This document shows, in pieces, positions 17,640 through 26,103 of a DNA stretch of 64,000 bases (position 1 is its first letter; the number at the start of each line of letters is the position of its first letter). This DNA comes from Mycetocola lacteus. GTDB taxonomy: Bacteria; Actinomycetota; Actinomycetes; Actinomycetales; Microbacteriaceae. Position numbers and translations under genes: made by a program. The stretch lies in assembly GCF_003667575.1 (NCBI RefSeq), contig NZ_RCUY01000009.1:434001-498000 (forward strand). Reading direction: 5' to 3'. Below the pieces are notes generated by a model that had not been told where the DNA came from, did not search any database, and was given only the letters and a program-made list of their open reading frames with translations.

Positions 17640-18161
17640 TTACGCGGATTCGATCCGCGCCGCACGCAGTTTGGGGATGAGTCGACGCACCCGCGCCGCA
17701 CTGACGCTGGCGAGGATGCACCAGAGCGCCCCGGAGATCAGGATCGGAAGCACCGAGTTGGCCCAGGTTTGACCCTCAAGGTTTTGCTGCAGCACGGTGA
17801 TCGAGAGCAGGATCACCACGCCGGCACCGGAAATCGCCGTGCCGATCCCCTGCTGGACGGCAATCGTGTTGGCCGGGGTCTCCCCGCGGATCACCCAGAA
17901 CGCCGGCACCGCGATAATCAGCGTGATCAGCAGGGCGAACAGCAGCGGGAACACGATCGTCCAACCCAGTGCAATGGTGCTGTCGGCCTCGCCCGTGATC
18001 ATCGACCACTGGGTGACCACCTGCGCGGGCAGCCTCGGTGCCCAGAGCGCGAGCATCAGGGTTCCGATCAGCCCGGGGATCATCGGCGGGACCAGAAAGA
18101 GGAGGCGCGCCCGGGTGCGCATTCGCGGCACCGTCGAAGTGGCTGCGTTTTCTGCGCTCAT
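17640..18161 (-). CDS. Four-helix membrane protein, DUF1648-like
   Basis: The 173-residue protein has four predicted helices (about 22-42, 66-90, 100-122 and 132-155). The loop after helix 1, LPAQVVTQWSMITGEAD, resembles the conserved LPxxIxxHWxxxGxxxG segment of DUF1648/SdpI-like proteins. AAGGAG six bases before ATG 18161 fixes the start. It is the downstream, smaller partner of the 348-residue relative at 18473, separated from it by repeats and a hairpin. Function is unknown; relatives include immunity proteins such as SdpI. Confidence 0.7.
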   Translation of the reverse strand: MSAENAATSTVPRMRTRARLLFLVPPMIPGLIGTLMLALWAPRLPAQVVTQWSMITGEADSTIALGWTIVFPLLFALLITLIIAVPAFWVIRGETPANTIAVQQGIGTAISGAGVVILLSITVLQQNLEGQTWANSVLPILISGALWCILASVSAARVRRLIPKLRAARIESA

Positions 18162-18204
18162 CACGGGCTCCTTGCTCGGTGGGTGTTCCGAGCCTAGCGG
18201 GAAT

Positions 18205-18243
18205 ACACCGGTGGCGAGAAGGGGGTTCAATCGCCACCGGTGT
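18205..18243. repeat. 13-bp perfect inverted repeat upstream of the small DUF1648-like gene
   Basis: ACACCGGTGGCGA (18205-18217) and TCGCCACCGGTGT (18231-18243) flank a 13-nt loop. It lies 44 bp upstream of the gene at 17640-18161 and has no T-tract. It may be a leader hairpin or a site bound by a regulator. The rest of the 311-bp gene-free stretch 18162-18472 holds only the tandem repeat listed next. Confidence 0.6.
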
Positions 18244-18363
18244 GGATGAATTCGGCCTGCAGGTGGCGCGAATCATCGGGGTGAACCCGATTGTCACAGG
18301 TGAGTGTCGGGTTCCCCCTCACCGTAGCCCTCGGGTCTGCGCCGAGCATGGTCCGCGTCGCAT

Positions 18364-18487
18364 AATGGCGCATTGGCCGCGCAGAGTTAGCCCGCGGCAG
18401 AACCGGAATGGCGCAGTGGCCGCGCAGAGCTAGCCCGCGGCAGAACCGGAATGGCGCAGTGGCCGCGCGGGGCTAGTCCGCGGCAGA
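18364..18487. repeat. 43-bp tandem repeat, about 2.9 copies, reaching into a gene's 3' end
   Basis: Units start at 18364, 18407 and 18450 with exact 43-bp spacing and begin AATGGCGCA. The third unit is partial and contains the last codons and stop of the gene at 18473-19519. On the minus strand that gene ends SAAD-stop, and the two outer units read SAAG-stop, so the array looks like repeated copies of the gene terminus. Confidence 0.85.
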
Positions 18488-19519
18488 TGTGGGCCGCTCG
18501 CCTCGCTGCACCAGGGTGTTCAGCAGAGCCGCGGGAGTCTGCGGGTCGGCCAGGGTGATAACCAGGCGCCGCCCGTCCCGCCGCTCTACCTCAAGGGCGG
18601 GGCCGGAACGCAGGATGATACCCAGTCGTCTGTTTGCGCCCACGCGCCATCCCCATCCGCCGAAGTCGGCGACCGGGTTGACCTCTACCACGTGTGCGCC
18701 CACGATCTCGTCGAGTGGAATCTCCACCCGAGGCCAGCCGAGGGTCGCGTGCGCGCGGAAGCCCGCCCGATCGGCCCGCAACCGCCACGAGAACATCGAG
18801 AGGACCGAGACCAGCACCACCACGATGACCGCGGTGATGATCGCGGCGACCGGGTTGAATTCGGAATCCACCAGCAGCTGCCAGAGCAGCAGCGTGATCA
18901 GGCCGAGCAGGACCACGCCGAGTACCACCCGCATCAGGGTGCCGATGGAGGCGGAGGCGATCCACACCGCACGAGCATCGGCGGGAAGGTTCAGGGTCGG
19001 AGTGTTCACCGCGCTTTCGGGCGTCGCGACATCGGCGGGGAGCGCGCGCCGAATGAGGATGGTTCCCAGCACGCTGAGCGCTACCCAGGCGACGGCCACC
19101 ACAAAAAATGGAATCAGCACCGACGGATCATCCTGGCCCGGTCCCGTGCGTTGACGGATCACGGTCGCGGGAAGGAGGGTGGCCAGGAGCCCACCAAACA
19201 GGCAGGAAAACCCCGAGAGCAGGGCGATGCCCAGGCGTCCACCGCGCGCGGCGCCGGGAAGCAGAATCAGCAGGCCCAGAAGCAGCGCGACCCCGAGTAT
19301 CGGGAGTCCCACCACCACGGGGAGCCAGGCGGTCGAGGTCCAGCCATTTGCCTCGCCGGCGAGACCCCAGTGGGTGATCACCTCGGCGGGCAGGTCGGCG
19401 CGCCAGGTGCGAATCAGCCCCGCCGCGGCGAGACCGGCCAGGGCGGGAAGGATCAGGGCAAACAGTGCCACCAGCCGGGTCTGGGCCGCGGTGCGAGTGG
19501 GGGTGACGGTGAGGTTCAT
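18473..19519 (-). CDS. DUF1648-like polytopic membrane protein, 348 aa
   Basis: Seven or so helices are predicted. The first extracytoplasmic loop LPAEVITHWGLAGEANGW is a clear DUF1648-type motif. The C-terminal 100 residues are less hydrophobic and carry a beta-rich domain (WRLRADRAGFRAHATLGWPRVEIPLDEI) that looks like a PH-like module. Start ATG 19519 follows AGGAAGG and overlaps the GntR stop by four bases (ATGA), so the regulator and membrane protein are co-translated. This pairing with a GntR of the YtrA type suggests a stress-responsive envelope function. The true role is unknown. Confidence 0.8.
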   Translation of the reverse strand: MNLTVTPTRTAAQTRLVALFALILPALAGLAAAGLIRTWRADLPAEVITHWGLAGEANGWTSTAWLPVVVGLPILGVALLLGLLILLPGAARGGRLGIALLSGFSCLFGGLLATLLPATVIRQRTGPGQDDPSVLIPFFVVAVAWVALSVLGTILIRRALPADVATPESAVNTPTLNLPADARAVWIASASIGTLMRVVLGVVLLGLITLLLWQLLVDSEFNPVAAIITAVIVVVLVSVLSMFSWRLRADRAGFRAHATLGWPRVEIPLDEIVGAHVVEVNPVADFGGWGWRVGANRRLGIILRSGPALEVERRDGRRLVITLADPQTPAALLNTLVQRGERPTSAAD

Positions 19520-19896
19520 CGGGGGCCTTCCTGGGTGGTTTGGGTGGATGATAAGCGGGCGCGAACAAGCGAGATAAGGGTGTCGGGGCCGATTCTGGCG
19601 GCGCTCGCGGCGCCGATCAGGGCGTCCAGCGCCGCCGTCACCTCGGCCAGGTCTCGGCTGGGCGCGGTGATGACGGCGCCGCGGCCACGGCGCAGATCGA
19701 GCAGCCCCTCCTCGCGCAGAGCCTGGTACGCACGCAGCACCGTATGCACGTTCAGGTCGAGCGATCCGGCGAGTTCGCGGGCACTGGGGAGGCGCTCCCC
19801 GTTGGCAATGCTCCCGTCCAGGATGCCCGCCCGGATGCTCGCCGCGAGCTGCTCATAGAGCAACACGGTCGACTGTGGGTCCACGCTGAGTAACAT
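19516..19896 (-). CDS. GntR-family regulator, YtrA subfamily
   Basis: The 126-residue protein has only the winged helix-turn-helix (LYEQLAASIRAGILDGSIANGERLPSARELAGSLDLNVHTVLRAYQALREEGLL is split here by its turn) plus a short helical tail for dimerisation. That is the small YtrA-type layout without a ligand-binding domain. GGAGG sits just before the ATG. A perfect inverted repeat 11 bp upstream of the start is the obvious autoregulatory operator. It is the first gene of an operon with two DUF1648-like membrane proteins, as in ytr-like envelope-stress operons. Confidence 0.9.
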   Translation of the reverse strand: MLLSVDPQSTVLLYEQLAASIRAGILDGSIANGERLPSARELAGSLDLNVHTVLRAYQALREEGLLDLRRGRGAVITAPSRDLAEVTAALDALIGAASAARIGPDTLISLVRARLSSTQTTQEGPR

Positions 19897-19907
19897 TAAA
19901 CCTCCAC

Positions 19908-19930
19908 TTGTTCTACTTCAACTAGAACAA
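19908..19930. promoter_or_regulatory. GntR operator: perfect 8-bp inverted repeat
   Basis: TTGTTCTA (19908-19915) and TAGAACAA (19923-19930) are separated by 7 bp. The site lies just upstream of the GntR ribosome-binding site and between the divergent GntR and pepN genes. YtrA-type regulators bind sites of this symmetry, so repression of its own operon is the likely role. Confidence 0.75.
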
Positions 19931-20055
19931 TACCCGGCGTGTCTTTCCTCCACAAGTCGTCACACACCGCGGGCTTTCCACAACCCCGGTATTCCGGGCC
20001 GATCACGCGGTACGCTGAATGTTGGACACAATCCCATCCACTGCAAGGAGTGAAA

Positions 20056-22605
20056 TTGCCCGGAGAAAACCTGACCCGGACCGAGGCCGCCGAGCGCGCC
20101 TCCATCGTCTCGGTCGAGTCCTACGACATCAACATTGACCTCACCACCGGTGACGAGGTCTTCCGCACCGTGAGCACCGTGACGTTCACCGCGACCCCGG
20201 GCAGCTCGACCTTCATCGACGCCGTGACCCGCACCGTACACTCGGTTACCCTCAACGGCACCGCGCTGGACGTGGCCGCCATCAACGATGACAGCCGCAT
20301 CGCACTGTCCGGCCTGGCCGAGCACAACGTGCTGGTGGTCGACGCCGACCACGCCTACACCAACACCGGTCAGGGCCTGCACCGCTTCGTGGACCCCGCC
20401 GACAACGAGGTTTACCTCTACAGCCAGTTCGAGGTTCCGGACTCCCGCCAGGTCTATGCGGTCTTCGAGCAGCCCGACCTCAAGGCTGCCTTCACCTTCA
20501 CCGTGACCGCGCCGCTGGCCTGGCAGGTCATCTCCAACTCCCCCACCCCCGAACCCGTGGACAACGGCAACGGGTCGGGCACCTGGAGCTTTGAGCCCAC
20601 CCCGCGCATCTCCTCGTACATCACCGCCCTGGTGGCCGGCCCGTACCAGGTCTGGCGCTCGGAGCTCACCTCGAGCGATGGCCGCGTCATCCCGCTGGGT
20701 GTCTTCGCCCGTGCCTCGATGGCCGAGTACATGGACGCCGACTACATCTTCGACAAGACCCGCGAGGGCTTCACCTTCTTCGAAGACAAGTTCGACGTGC
20801 CCTACCCCTTCGCCAAGTACGACCAGATGTTTGTGCCCGAGTACAACATGGGTGCCATGGAGAACGCCGGTGCGGTCACCTTCACCGAGACCTACGTCTT
20901 CCGTTCCAAGGTCACCGACGCCATCAAGGAGCGTCGCGTGGTCACCGTGCTGCACGAGCTGGCCCACATGTGGTTCGGTGACCTCGTGACCATGCGCTGG
21001 TGGAACGACCTGTGGCTCAACGAGTCCTTCGCCGAGTGGGCATCAACCATCGCCACCGCCGAGGCCACCGAGTGGACCGAGGCCTGGACCACCTTCGCCG
21101 CCATGGAGAAGGCCTGGGCGTACCGTCAGGACCAGCTGCCCTCGACCCACCCGATCGTCGCCGAGATCAACGACCTCAACGATGTGCTGGTGAACTTCGA
21201 CGGCATCACCTACGCCAAGGGTGGATCGGTGCTCAAGCAGCTCGCCGCCTGGGTCGGCATCGACGCGTTCTACGCCGGTGTCTCCGCGTACTTCAAGAAG
21301 CACGCCTTCGGCAACACCGTCCTCGCCGACCTGCTGGTTGAGCTGGAGAAGGCCTCGGGCCGCGACCTCTCCGAGTGGTCGACCCTGTGGCTGGAAACCG
21401 CCGGCGTCAACACGCTGCGTCCCGAGATCGAGGTGGACGAGGCCGGTGTGATCACCTCGTTCGCGATCCTGCAGAGCGCCGCGGCCGACTACCCCACCAT
21501 CCGTCCGCACCGCCTGGCCATCGGGTTCTACAACCTGGTCGACGGCAAGCTGATCCGCGAGAACCGTCTGGAACTCGACGTGGATGGCGAACGCACCGAG
21601 GTGGCCGAACTGATCGGTCGCACCCGCCCGGACCTCGTCCTGCTGAACGACGACGACCTGGCCTACGCCAAGATTCGTCTGGATGCCGCCTCCCTTGAGG
21701 TTGCTACACAGCACCTCGCCGACATCAGCGACCCGCTGGCCCGCGCCCTGGTGTGGAGCAGCGCCTGGGACGCCACCCGCGACGCCGAGACCCCGGCCCG
21801 CGACTACGTCGACCTGGTGCTGAACCACATCGCCACCGAGACCGAGTCCACCACCCTGCGCACCACCCTGAACCAGCTGCTGCTCGCGGCCGAGGCCTAT
21901 GTGGCCGAGGACATCCGCGAGGAGACCCTGGCCAAGGTGGGCGACGGCCTGCTGGCTCTGGCCCGCGGTGCCGAGGCCGGCAGCGATGCCCAGTTCCAGT
22001 TCGTGAAGTTCTTTGCCGCGATCTCCAACACTGACGCCCACCTCGACGTGGTCGCCGCCCTGCTGGACGGCAGCGAGACCCTCGCCGAGCTGACCGTAGA
22101 CACCGACCTGCGTTGGGAGCTGCTGAGCGCCCTGGCAACCGGTGGTCGCGTGGGTGACGCCGAGATCGACGCCGCACTGGCCGCCGACAACACCGCCGGT
22201 GGTGCCAAGGCCGCCGCTCAGGCTCGCGCCGCCCTGCCGGGTGTCGCCGCCAAGCAGCGCGCCTGGGACAGCGTGGTGGTGGATGACTCCGCCGCCAACG
22301 CCATCGTCTCGGCCACCACGCTGGGCTTCCAGCGCCTGCACGATGCCGCCGATCAGGAGCCCTTCCGCACCCTGTACTTCGACGTCATCGCCGACCTGTG
22401 GGAAAAGCGTGCCTACCACGTGGCCGAGCCGCTGATCTCGGGCCTGTACCCGTCGTCGCTGATCGACACCGATCTGCGCGACGCCGCACACACCTGGCTC
22501 GCGGAAAACGCCGAGCGCCCCGCCGCACTGCGCCGGATCGTCCTCGAGGCCGTCGCCGGCACCGAGCGCGCCCTGGCGGCACGCGAGCGCGACGCGCAGC
22601 GCTAG
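20056..22605 (+). CDS. pepN: Aminopeptidase N, M1 metallopeptidase
   Basis: The 849-residue enzyme cleaves N-terminal residues from peptides in the cytosol. The exopeptidase motif GAMEN is at 266-270, and the zinc site H300-ELA-H304 continues to the downstream glutamate in LWLNESFAEW. The C-terminal helical ERAP1-like domain is complete, giving the usual actinobacterial length near 850. I chose TTG at 20056 because AAGGAG lies five bases upstream and the product then begins PGENLTRTEAAERA, as in homologues. The upstream extension would cross a region without coding character. It is divergent from the GntR operon and followed by short tandem repeats. Confidence 0.96.
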   Translation: MPGENLTRTEAAERASIVSVESYDINIDLTTGDEVFRTVSTVTFTATPGSSTFIDAVTRTVHSVTLNGTALDVAAINDDSRIALSGLAEHNVLVVDADHAYTNTGQGLHRFVDPADNEVYLYSQFEVPDSRQVYAVFEQPDLKAAFTFTVTAPLAWQVISNSPTPEPVDNGNGSGTWSFEPTPRISSYITALVAGPYQVWRSELTSSDGRVIPLGVFARASMAEYMDADYIFDKTREGFTFFEDKFDVPYPFAKYDQMFVPEYNMGAMENAGAVTFTETYVFRSKVTDAIKERRVVTVLHELAHMWFGDLVTMRWWNDLWLNESFAEWASTIATAEATEWTEAWTTFAAMEKAWAYRQDQLPSTHPIVAEINDLNDVLVNFDGITYAKGGSVLKQLAAWVGIDAFYAGVSAYFKKHAFGNTVLADLLVELEKASGRDLSEWSTLWLETAGVNTLRPEIEVDEAGVITSFAILQSAAADYPTIRPHRLAIGFYNLVDGKLIRENRLELDVDGERTEVAELIGRTRPDLVLLNDDDLAYAKIRLDAASLEVATQHLADISDPLARALVWSSAWDATRDAETPARDYVDLVLNHIATETESTTLRTTLNQLLLAAEAYVAEDIREETLAKVGDGLLALARGAEAGSDAQFQFVKFFAAISNTDAHLDVVAALLDGSETLAELTVDTDLRWELLSALATGGRVGDAEIDAALAADNTAGGAKAAAQARAALPGVAAKQRAWDSVVVDDSAANAIVSATTLGFQRLHDAADQEPFRTLYFDVIADLWEKRAYHVAEPLISGLYPSSLIDTDLRDAAHTWLAENAERPAALRRIVLEAVAGTERALAARERDAQR

Positions 22606-22686
22606 TTCGAACACCGGGCTAGCCCGAACACCGAGCTAGCCCGAACACCGAGCTAGTTCGAACACCGAGCTAGCCCGAAACGCCGG
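22602..22686. repeat. 17-bp tandem repeat, five units, starting at the pepN stop
   Basis: Units of the form CTAGYYCGAACACCGAG start at 22602, 22619, 22636, 22653 and 22670. The first contains the pepN TAG, and the last has one extra-diverged half. Units vary between TTC and CCC after CTAG. Confidence 0.88.
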
Positions 22687-22772
22687 TACTTCCGGCGGTC
22701 GCCACGCGCGACACCACCCGTTAGCGGCGGGCATCCAGGATCTCCCGGGTGCCCGCCGCTACACTTTCAGGC

Positions 22773-23891
22773 ATGGCAACCACACCGGACACCCCCACCA
22801 CCCCGGACGTCGTCGTGCAGAACATCTGGGACACCATCGGCGCCTTCATGCTGAGCCCGCTGGGCAAGCTGGTCCAGGTAGCACTGATCATTGCCGGTGC
22901 GATCATCGCATCCTGGATCCTGCGCCTGTTCATTCGCCGGGTGGTCAGCCAGATCGTCAACGGCGTCAAAAAGAATCAGGGTGCCGAGGACACGCAGGCG
23001 CTGAGCGTGTCCCCGCTCGCCGCGGTCCGCCTGGTGCAGCGCACCCGTACCCTGGGTACCGTGATGAGCAACATCGTCAACGTGGTCGTGGTGATTATCG
23101 CGATCGTGATGATCGTCAACGTGATCGACGACAAGCTCATCGGTTCGCTCTCCCTGCTCACCGCGGCACTCGGTGCCGGCCTCGGTTTTGGTGCCCAGAA
23201 CATCGTCAAGGACGTCTTCAACGGCCTGTTCATGGTGATGGAGGATCAGCTGGGTGTGGGTGACGTGGTGGAGCTTGGCGGCGCCACCACCCTCGCCACC
23301 GGCGTGGTGGAGCGGGTGGGAATCCGGGTCACCCAGATTCGCGACGTCAACGGCACGCTCTGGTTTGTCCGCAACGGCGAGGTACTGCGAGTGGGAAACA
23401 CCTCTCAGGGATGGTCCCGGGTGATCGTGGACCTCGCGGTGCCGTACACCTCGGATGTGGTCCACGCCCAGGAGCTGGCGCTGGAAACCGCAAACACGCT
23501 CGCCCACACGCCGAAGTGGCGCTCGCGCATCATCGATCGCCCCGAGGTCTGGGGCATCGAGTCGGTGTCCGCCGACGCGCTGGTGGTACGCGTGGTGGTC
23601 AAAACCCGCACCGCCGCCAAGGATGATGTCTCCCGCGAGCTGCGCACCCGCCTGTTCCAGGACTTCCGCGAGCAGGACGTGCCGCTCACCTCGCTCGAGG
23701 CCGTAGTCCTGTCCGGCTTCGACAGTGCCGGCAGCGTGCTCGGGGCCAAGCCTCCGCGTACCCGCCCGATCGGCACCGTCAACCAGAGCCTCACCAAGCC
23801 GCCGGCGGAGGACAAGCCCGCCTCCAAGCGTGCGCCGCGACGCAAGTCCACCGGGGAGAACCCGGCGGGGCAGACTCCGCCCACCGAGTAG
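22773..23891 (+). CDS. MscS-family small-conductance mechanosensitive channel
   Basis: The 372-residue protein has an N-terminal helix (about 25-50), two more helices (about 93-112 and 118-140) and the MscS pore helix rich in Gly and Ala (SLLTAALGAGLGFGAQNIVKD). The conserved beta domain (VMEDQLGVGDVVELGG...GVVERVGIRVTQIRDVNGTLWFVRNGEV) and the mixed alpha/beta domain follow. A basic, Pro-rich C-terminal tail (PPRTRP...SKRAPRRKS) is added. It releases solutes on hypo-osmotic shock. I use ATG 22773; GTG 22749 is possible. Confidence 0.92.
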   Translation: MATTPDTPTTPDVVVQNIWDTIGAFMLSPLGKLVQVALIIAGAIIASWILRLFIRRVVSQIVNGVKKNQGAEDTQALSVSPLAAVRLVQRTRTLGTVMSNIVNVVVVIIAIVMIVNVIDDKLIGSLSLLTAALGAGLGFGAQNIVKDVFNGLFMVMEDQLGVGDVVELGGATTLATGVVERVGIRVTQIRDVNGTLWFVRNGEVLRVGNTSQGWSRVIVDLAVPYTSDVVHAQELALETANTLAHTPKWRSRIIDRPEVWGIESVSADALVVRVVVKTRTAAKDDVSRELRTRLFQDFREQDVPLTSLEAVVLSGFDSAGSVLGAKPPRTRPIGTVNQSLTKPPAEDKPASKRAPRRKSTGENPAGQTPPTE

Positions 23892-23950
23892 GCTGGAAGG
23901 GCACCCAGGTGCCCGGCCGGACACGTGCCGGAGGATTGAGAAGGAGCGTT

Positions 23951-24367
23951 ATGTCCACCCCCGAGGGTCAGTATCCCAAGAATCTGCTCGGTCGCACCGA
24001 CTATGAGCGCTTTGGTGGCCGTCCGGCCTTCGAGATCCTGGTGAACGAGTTCTATCGCGGCATCGCCGATGACCCGATCCTTCGCCCGATGTACCCCGAG
24101 GAAGATCTGGGGCCGGCGACCGAGCGCATGCTGATGTTCCTGGAGCAGTACTGGGGTGGACCCACCACCTACTCCGAGCAGCGCGGTCACCCCCGCCTGC
24201 GCATGCGTCACAATGCGTTCAAGGTGAATCCCGCCGCCCGCGACCGCTGGCTGATCCACATGCGCGCCGGGGTCGACAAGATGAACCTCTCCCCCGCCGA
24301 TGACGCGATCCTCTGGGACTACCTCTCCCGCGCGGCCACTGCGATGGTCAACACGTTTGAGGAGTAA
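23951..24367 (+). CDS. glbO: Group II truncated haemoglobin (trHbO type)
   Basis: The 138-residue protein matches group II truncated haemoglobins: FEILVNEFYRGIADDPILRPMYPEEDL (B helix and CD region, broken by the usual Tyr), a proximal histidine in LRMRHNAF and the Trp G8 in DRWLIHM. The family binds O2 tightly and takes part in peroxide or nitrosative chemistry. AAGGAG sits four bases before the ATG. It follows mscS by 59 bp and is probably co-transcribed. Mycobacterial glbO also lies a few genes from pepN. Confidence 0.94.
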   Translation: MSTPEGQYPKNLLGRTDYERFGGRPAFEILVNEFYRGIADDPILRPMYPEEDLGPATERMLMFLEQYWGGPTTYSEQRGHPRLRMRHNAFKVNPAARDRWLIHMRAGVDKMNLSPADDAILWDYLSRAATAMVNTFEE

Positions 24368-24474
24368 CCAGGACGCGGCACCCTGCGCGCGGCGAAGCAC
24401 ATGTAGGTGACTCGTGGCAATGCGTGGTGCCGCGCGATCCCGCGTGGTGGGGGTAGGGGTAGGGACACCATGGC

Positions 24475-24503
24475 GTTTTGACATGTCAATGACGTGTCAA
24501 AAC
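24475..24503. promoter_or_regulatory. Isolated 9-bp perfect inverted repeat in a gene-free 290-bp stretch
   Basis: GTTTTGACA (24475-24483) and TGTCAAAAC (24495-24503) flank 11 bp. Each arm contains a TTGACA-like hexamer, pointing inward from both sides, and the centre holds further TGTCA/TGACG elements. The 290-bp gap 24368-24657 otherwise contains no convincing gene. Confidence 0.5.
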
Positions 24504-24657
24504 AGGCCTGACTCAGAAAACCTATGGGCCTCGCCGCCAGACTCGTGCTGTACACCCGCCCTCGCCTCGCCGCCTGCCTCCGCCGCATCAACAGCCCTGC
24601 CCCGCCTCGTCACCCACCTCGCGCGGCGGCACTAGCTGCTATGCCCAGCGACCGGGA

Positions 24658-25221
24658 CTAGCGGGCGGAGCGTCCAGCTCGCACGGCGAAGCGGGTGTAG
24701 GTGTCGAGTAGCTCGGGGGTCCGCGCGTCGGCTACCGCGGTGTCGGTGCGTTCGAAGCCGGCGCGGCGAGCCACCGCTGCCGAAGCTAGATTGAGTGGAT
24801 CGATGCGCAGGTACACCTCATCCAGACCCACCAGGCCCAGCGCGTACTCGCTGAGCGCGATTACCGCAGCGGCAGCATAACCGTGGCCGCGCTTCCCCGC
24901 CGCAAGCCAGTATCCGATCTCGGCGGCTCGATGGTCGGCGCGGATACTCACAAACCCAAACGAGCCAAACGGAACGTCCTCCCGCGGATCCACCAGCGCC
25001 AGCGAACCGCCGGCCCCCGAGGCCCAATCGCTCGCGGTAGTCTCCAGGAAAAACTCGGCGTTCTCCCGCGTATACGGGGTGGGGATTGTGGTCCAGCGCT
25101 GAATTTCGGGATCCTGGCACTCGGCCGTAATCACATCCTCGTCGCCGACACGCCACGGGCGAAGCCGCAGGTCTTCCCGGATCGGAATGGTCGGAGCGCT
25201 GGGCGGCAGGGGCAGGTCCAT
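24658..25221 (-). CDS. RimJ/RimL-like GNAT acetyltransferase
   Basis: The 187-residue protein is a GNAT_3-type acetyltransferase: LRLRPWRVGDEDVITAECQDPEIQRWTTIPTPY at the N-terminus, AEIGYWLAAGKRGHGYAAAAVIALSEYA as the CoA-binding loop, and LRIDPLNLASAAVARRAGFERT at the end. Relatives acetylate ribosomal protein N-termini or small amines; the substrate here is not known. I start at ATG 25221, preceded by ATAGGG, since upstream codons run through a non-coding-like region. It is a single gene. Confidence 0.85.
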   Translation of the reverse strand: MDLPLPPSAPTIPIREDLRLRPWRVGDEDVITAECQDPEIQRWTTIPTPYTRENAEFFLETTASDWASGAGGSLALVDPREDVPFGSFGFVSIRADHRAAEIGYWLAAGKRGHGYAAAAVIALSEYALGLVGLDEVYLRIDPLNLASAAVARRAGFERTDTAVADARTPELLDTYTRFAVRAGRSAR

Positions 25222-25328
25222 CACCCTATTATCCGAGCAGGCCCGGTGACGAGCAAGCCTCGGGCGGAGAAGAGCCGAGGACGTGTCCCACCGCGACTCG
25301 TCACAGCGTGTCGATACCGGCCGCGACA

Positions 25329-26006
25329 CTAGTTCACCAGCAGGCCGCCGCCCGAGCGACGCACCAGGACGTGACCGCGCAGGCTGGTGATTCGAGTCCA
25401 GGACCCGGAGGTGAAAATCGCAAGTTCCTCGGCGTCATCGGGTCCCAGGAACCCCAGCGCATCGGCGGCGAAGGCCACGCCGCCGGGAAGGCCCGGTGCA
25501 TCCTCAAGGTCGCGACCCCAGACGCCCATGCGCACGCCGGCCACGATGGGATCCCCGGCATTCGCGGGCAGCGCGGCGGCAATCTCGGTGACGCCGGCGC
25601 GGGCGCCGGCCCGCAGCACCCCCGCGCTCACGCTTCCGGTGCGCTCCCAGCCCCCGCGCGGCGCGGCGATTCCCGACCAGGAGGCACGCACCTCGGCGGG
25701 AGGCAGGCGCACCTCGTGCAGCGCGGTCCCCAGGGCATCGAGCCGGGCCAATCGCTCCAGAACCGATGCGGGAGCCACCACGGTGTCAAAGGAGGCATCA
25801 GCGGCCAGCGCAAAGGTGCGCAGCCCGAGGATCGTGGGCCCACTAGACAGAATGCCGCGCGGCACCAAAACCGGGCTGGATACCGCGAGCACTCCCCCGG
25901 CACCCACCAGGCGCACGGCCTCCCGATCCACCCGTCCGGCGCGTTGCACAAACACGGTCAGATCGGATCGAGTCTCGGAATCGGCCAGGGTAAAGGAGGT
26001 ATCCAT
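25329..26006 (-). CDS. Conserved-looking hypothetical protein, 225 aa
   Basis: The product begins MDTSFTLADSETRSDL. It is soluble, rich in Ala, Gly, Val and Arg, and without a signal peptide or membrane helix. Regular strand-like segments (VLAVSSPVLVPRG, TILGLRTFALAADASFD, WTRITSLRGHVLVRRSGG) suggest a beta-rich fold. I recognise no catalytic motif. Coding bias is strong and the gene is well spaced from its neighbours, with a short divergent promoter gap to tesB. Confidence 0.7.
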   Translation of the reverse strand: MDTSFTLADSETRSDLTVFVQRAGRVDREAVRLVGAGGVLAVSSPVLVPRGILSSGPTILGLRTFALAADASFDTVVAPASVLERLARLDALGTALHEVRLPPAEVRASWSGIAAPRGGWERTGSVSAGVLRAGARAGVTEIAAALPANAGDPIVAGVRMGVWGRDLEDAPGLPGGVAFAADALGFLGPDDAEELAIFTSGSWTRITSLRGHVLVRRSGGGLLVN

Positions 26007-26103
26007 CACAGATCTAAACTATCCGGGACTCCCCGGCATTCCCAACCCGGCGTCGCGAGGCGGCCTAAACTAGACCCCGTAGGTTTTACCAACAAGGAGT
26101 TCT

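Noticed and set aside
21043-22614. 523-codon open frame on the minus strand
   Set aside because: Antisense shadow of pepN caused by high GC third positions.
22602-22686. Possible SOS boxes (CGAAC and GTTCG elements) after pepN
   Set aside because: Spacing between half-sites is 9 bp, not the 4 bp of the actinobacterial LexA box, and they are part of a tandem repeat.
22602-22686. CRISPR-like array
   Set aside because: Units are contiguous 17-mers without spacers.
24414-24635. 73-codon frame in the gap after glbO
   Set aside because: Composition is Pro/Ser/Ala shadow-like, no ribosome-binding site, and it crosses the inverted repeat.
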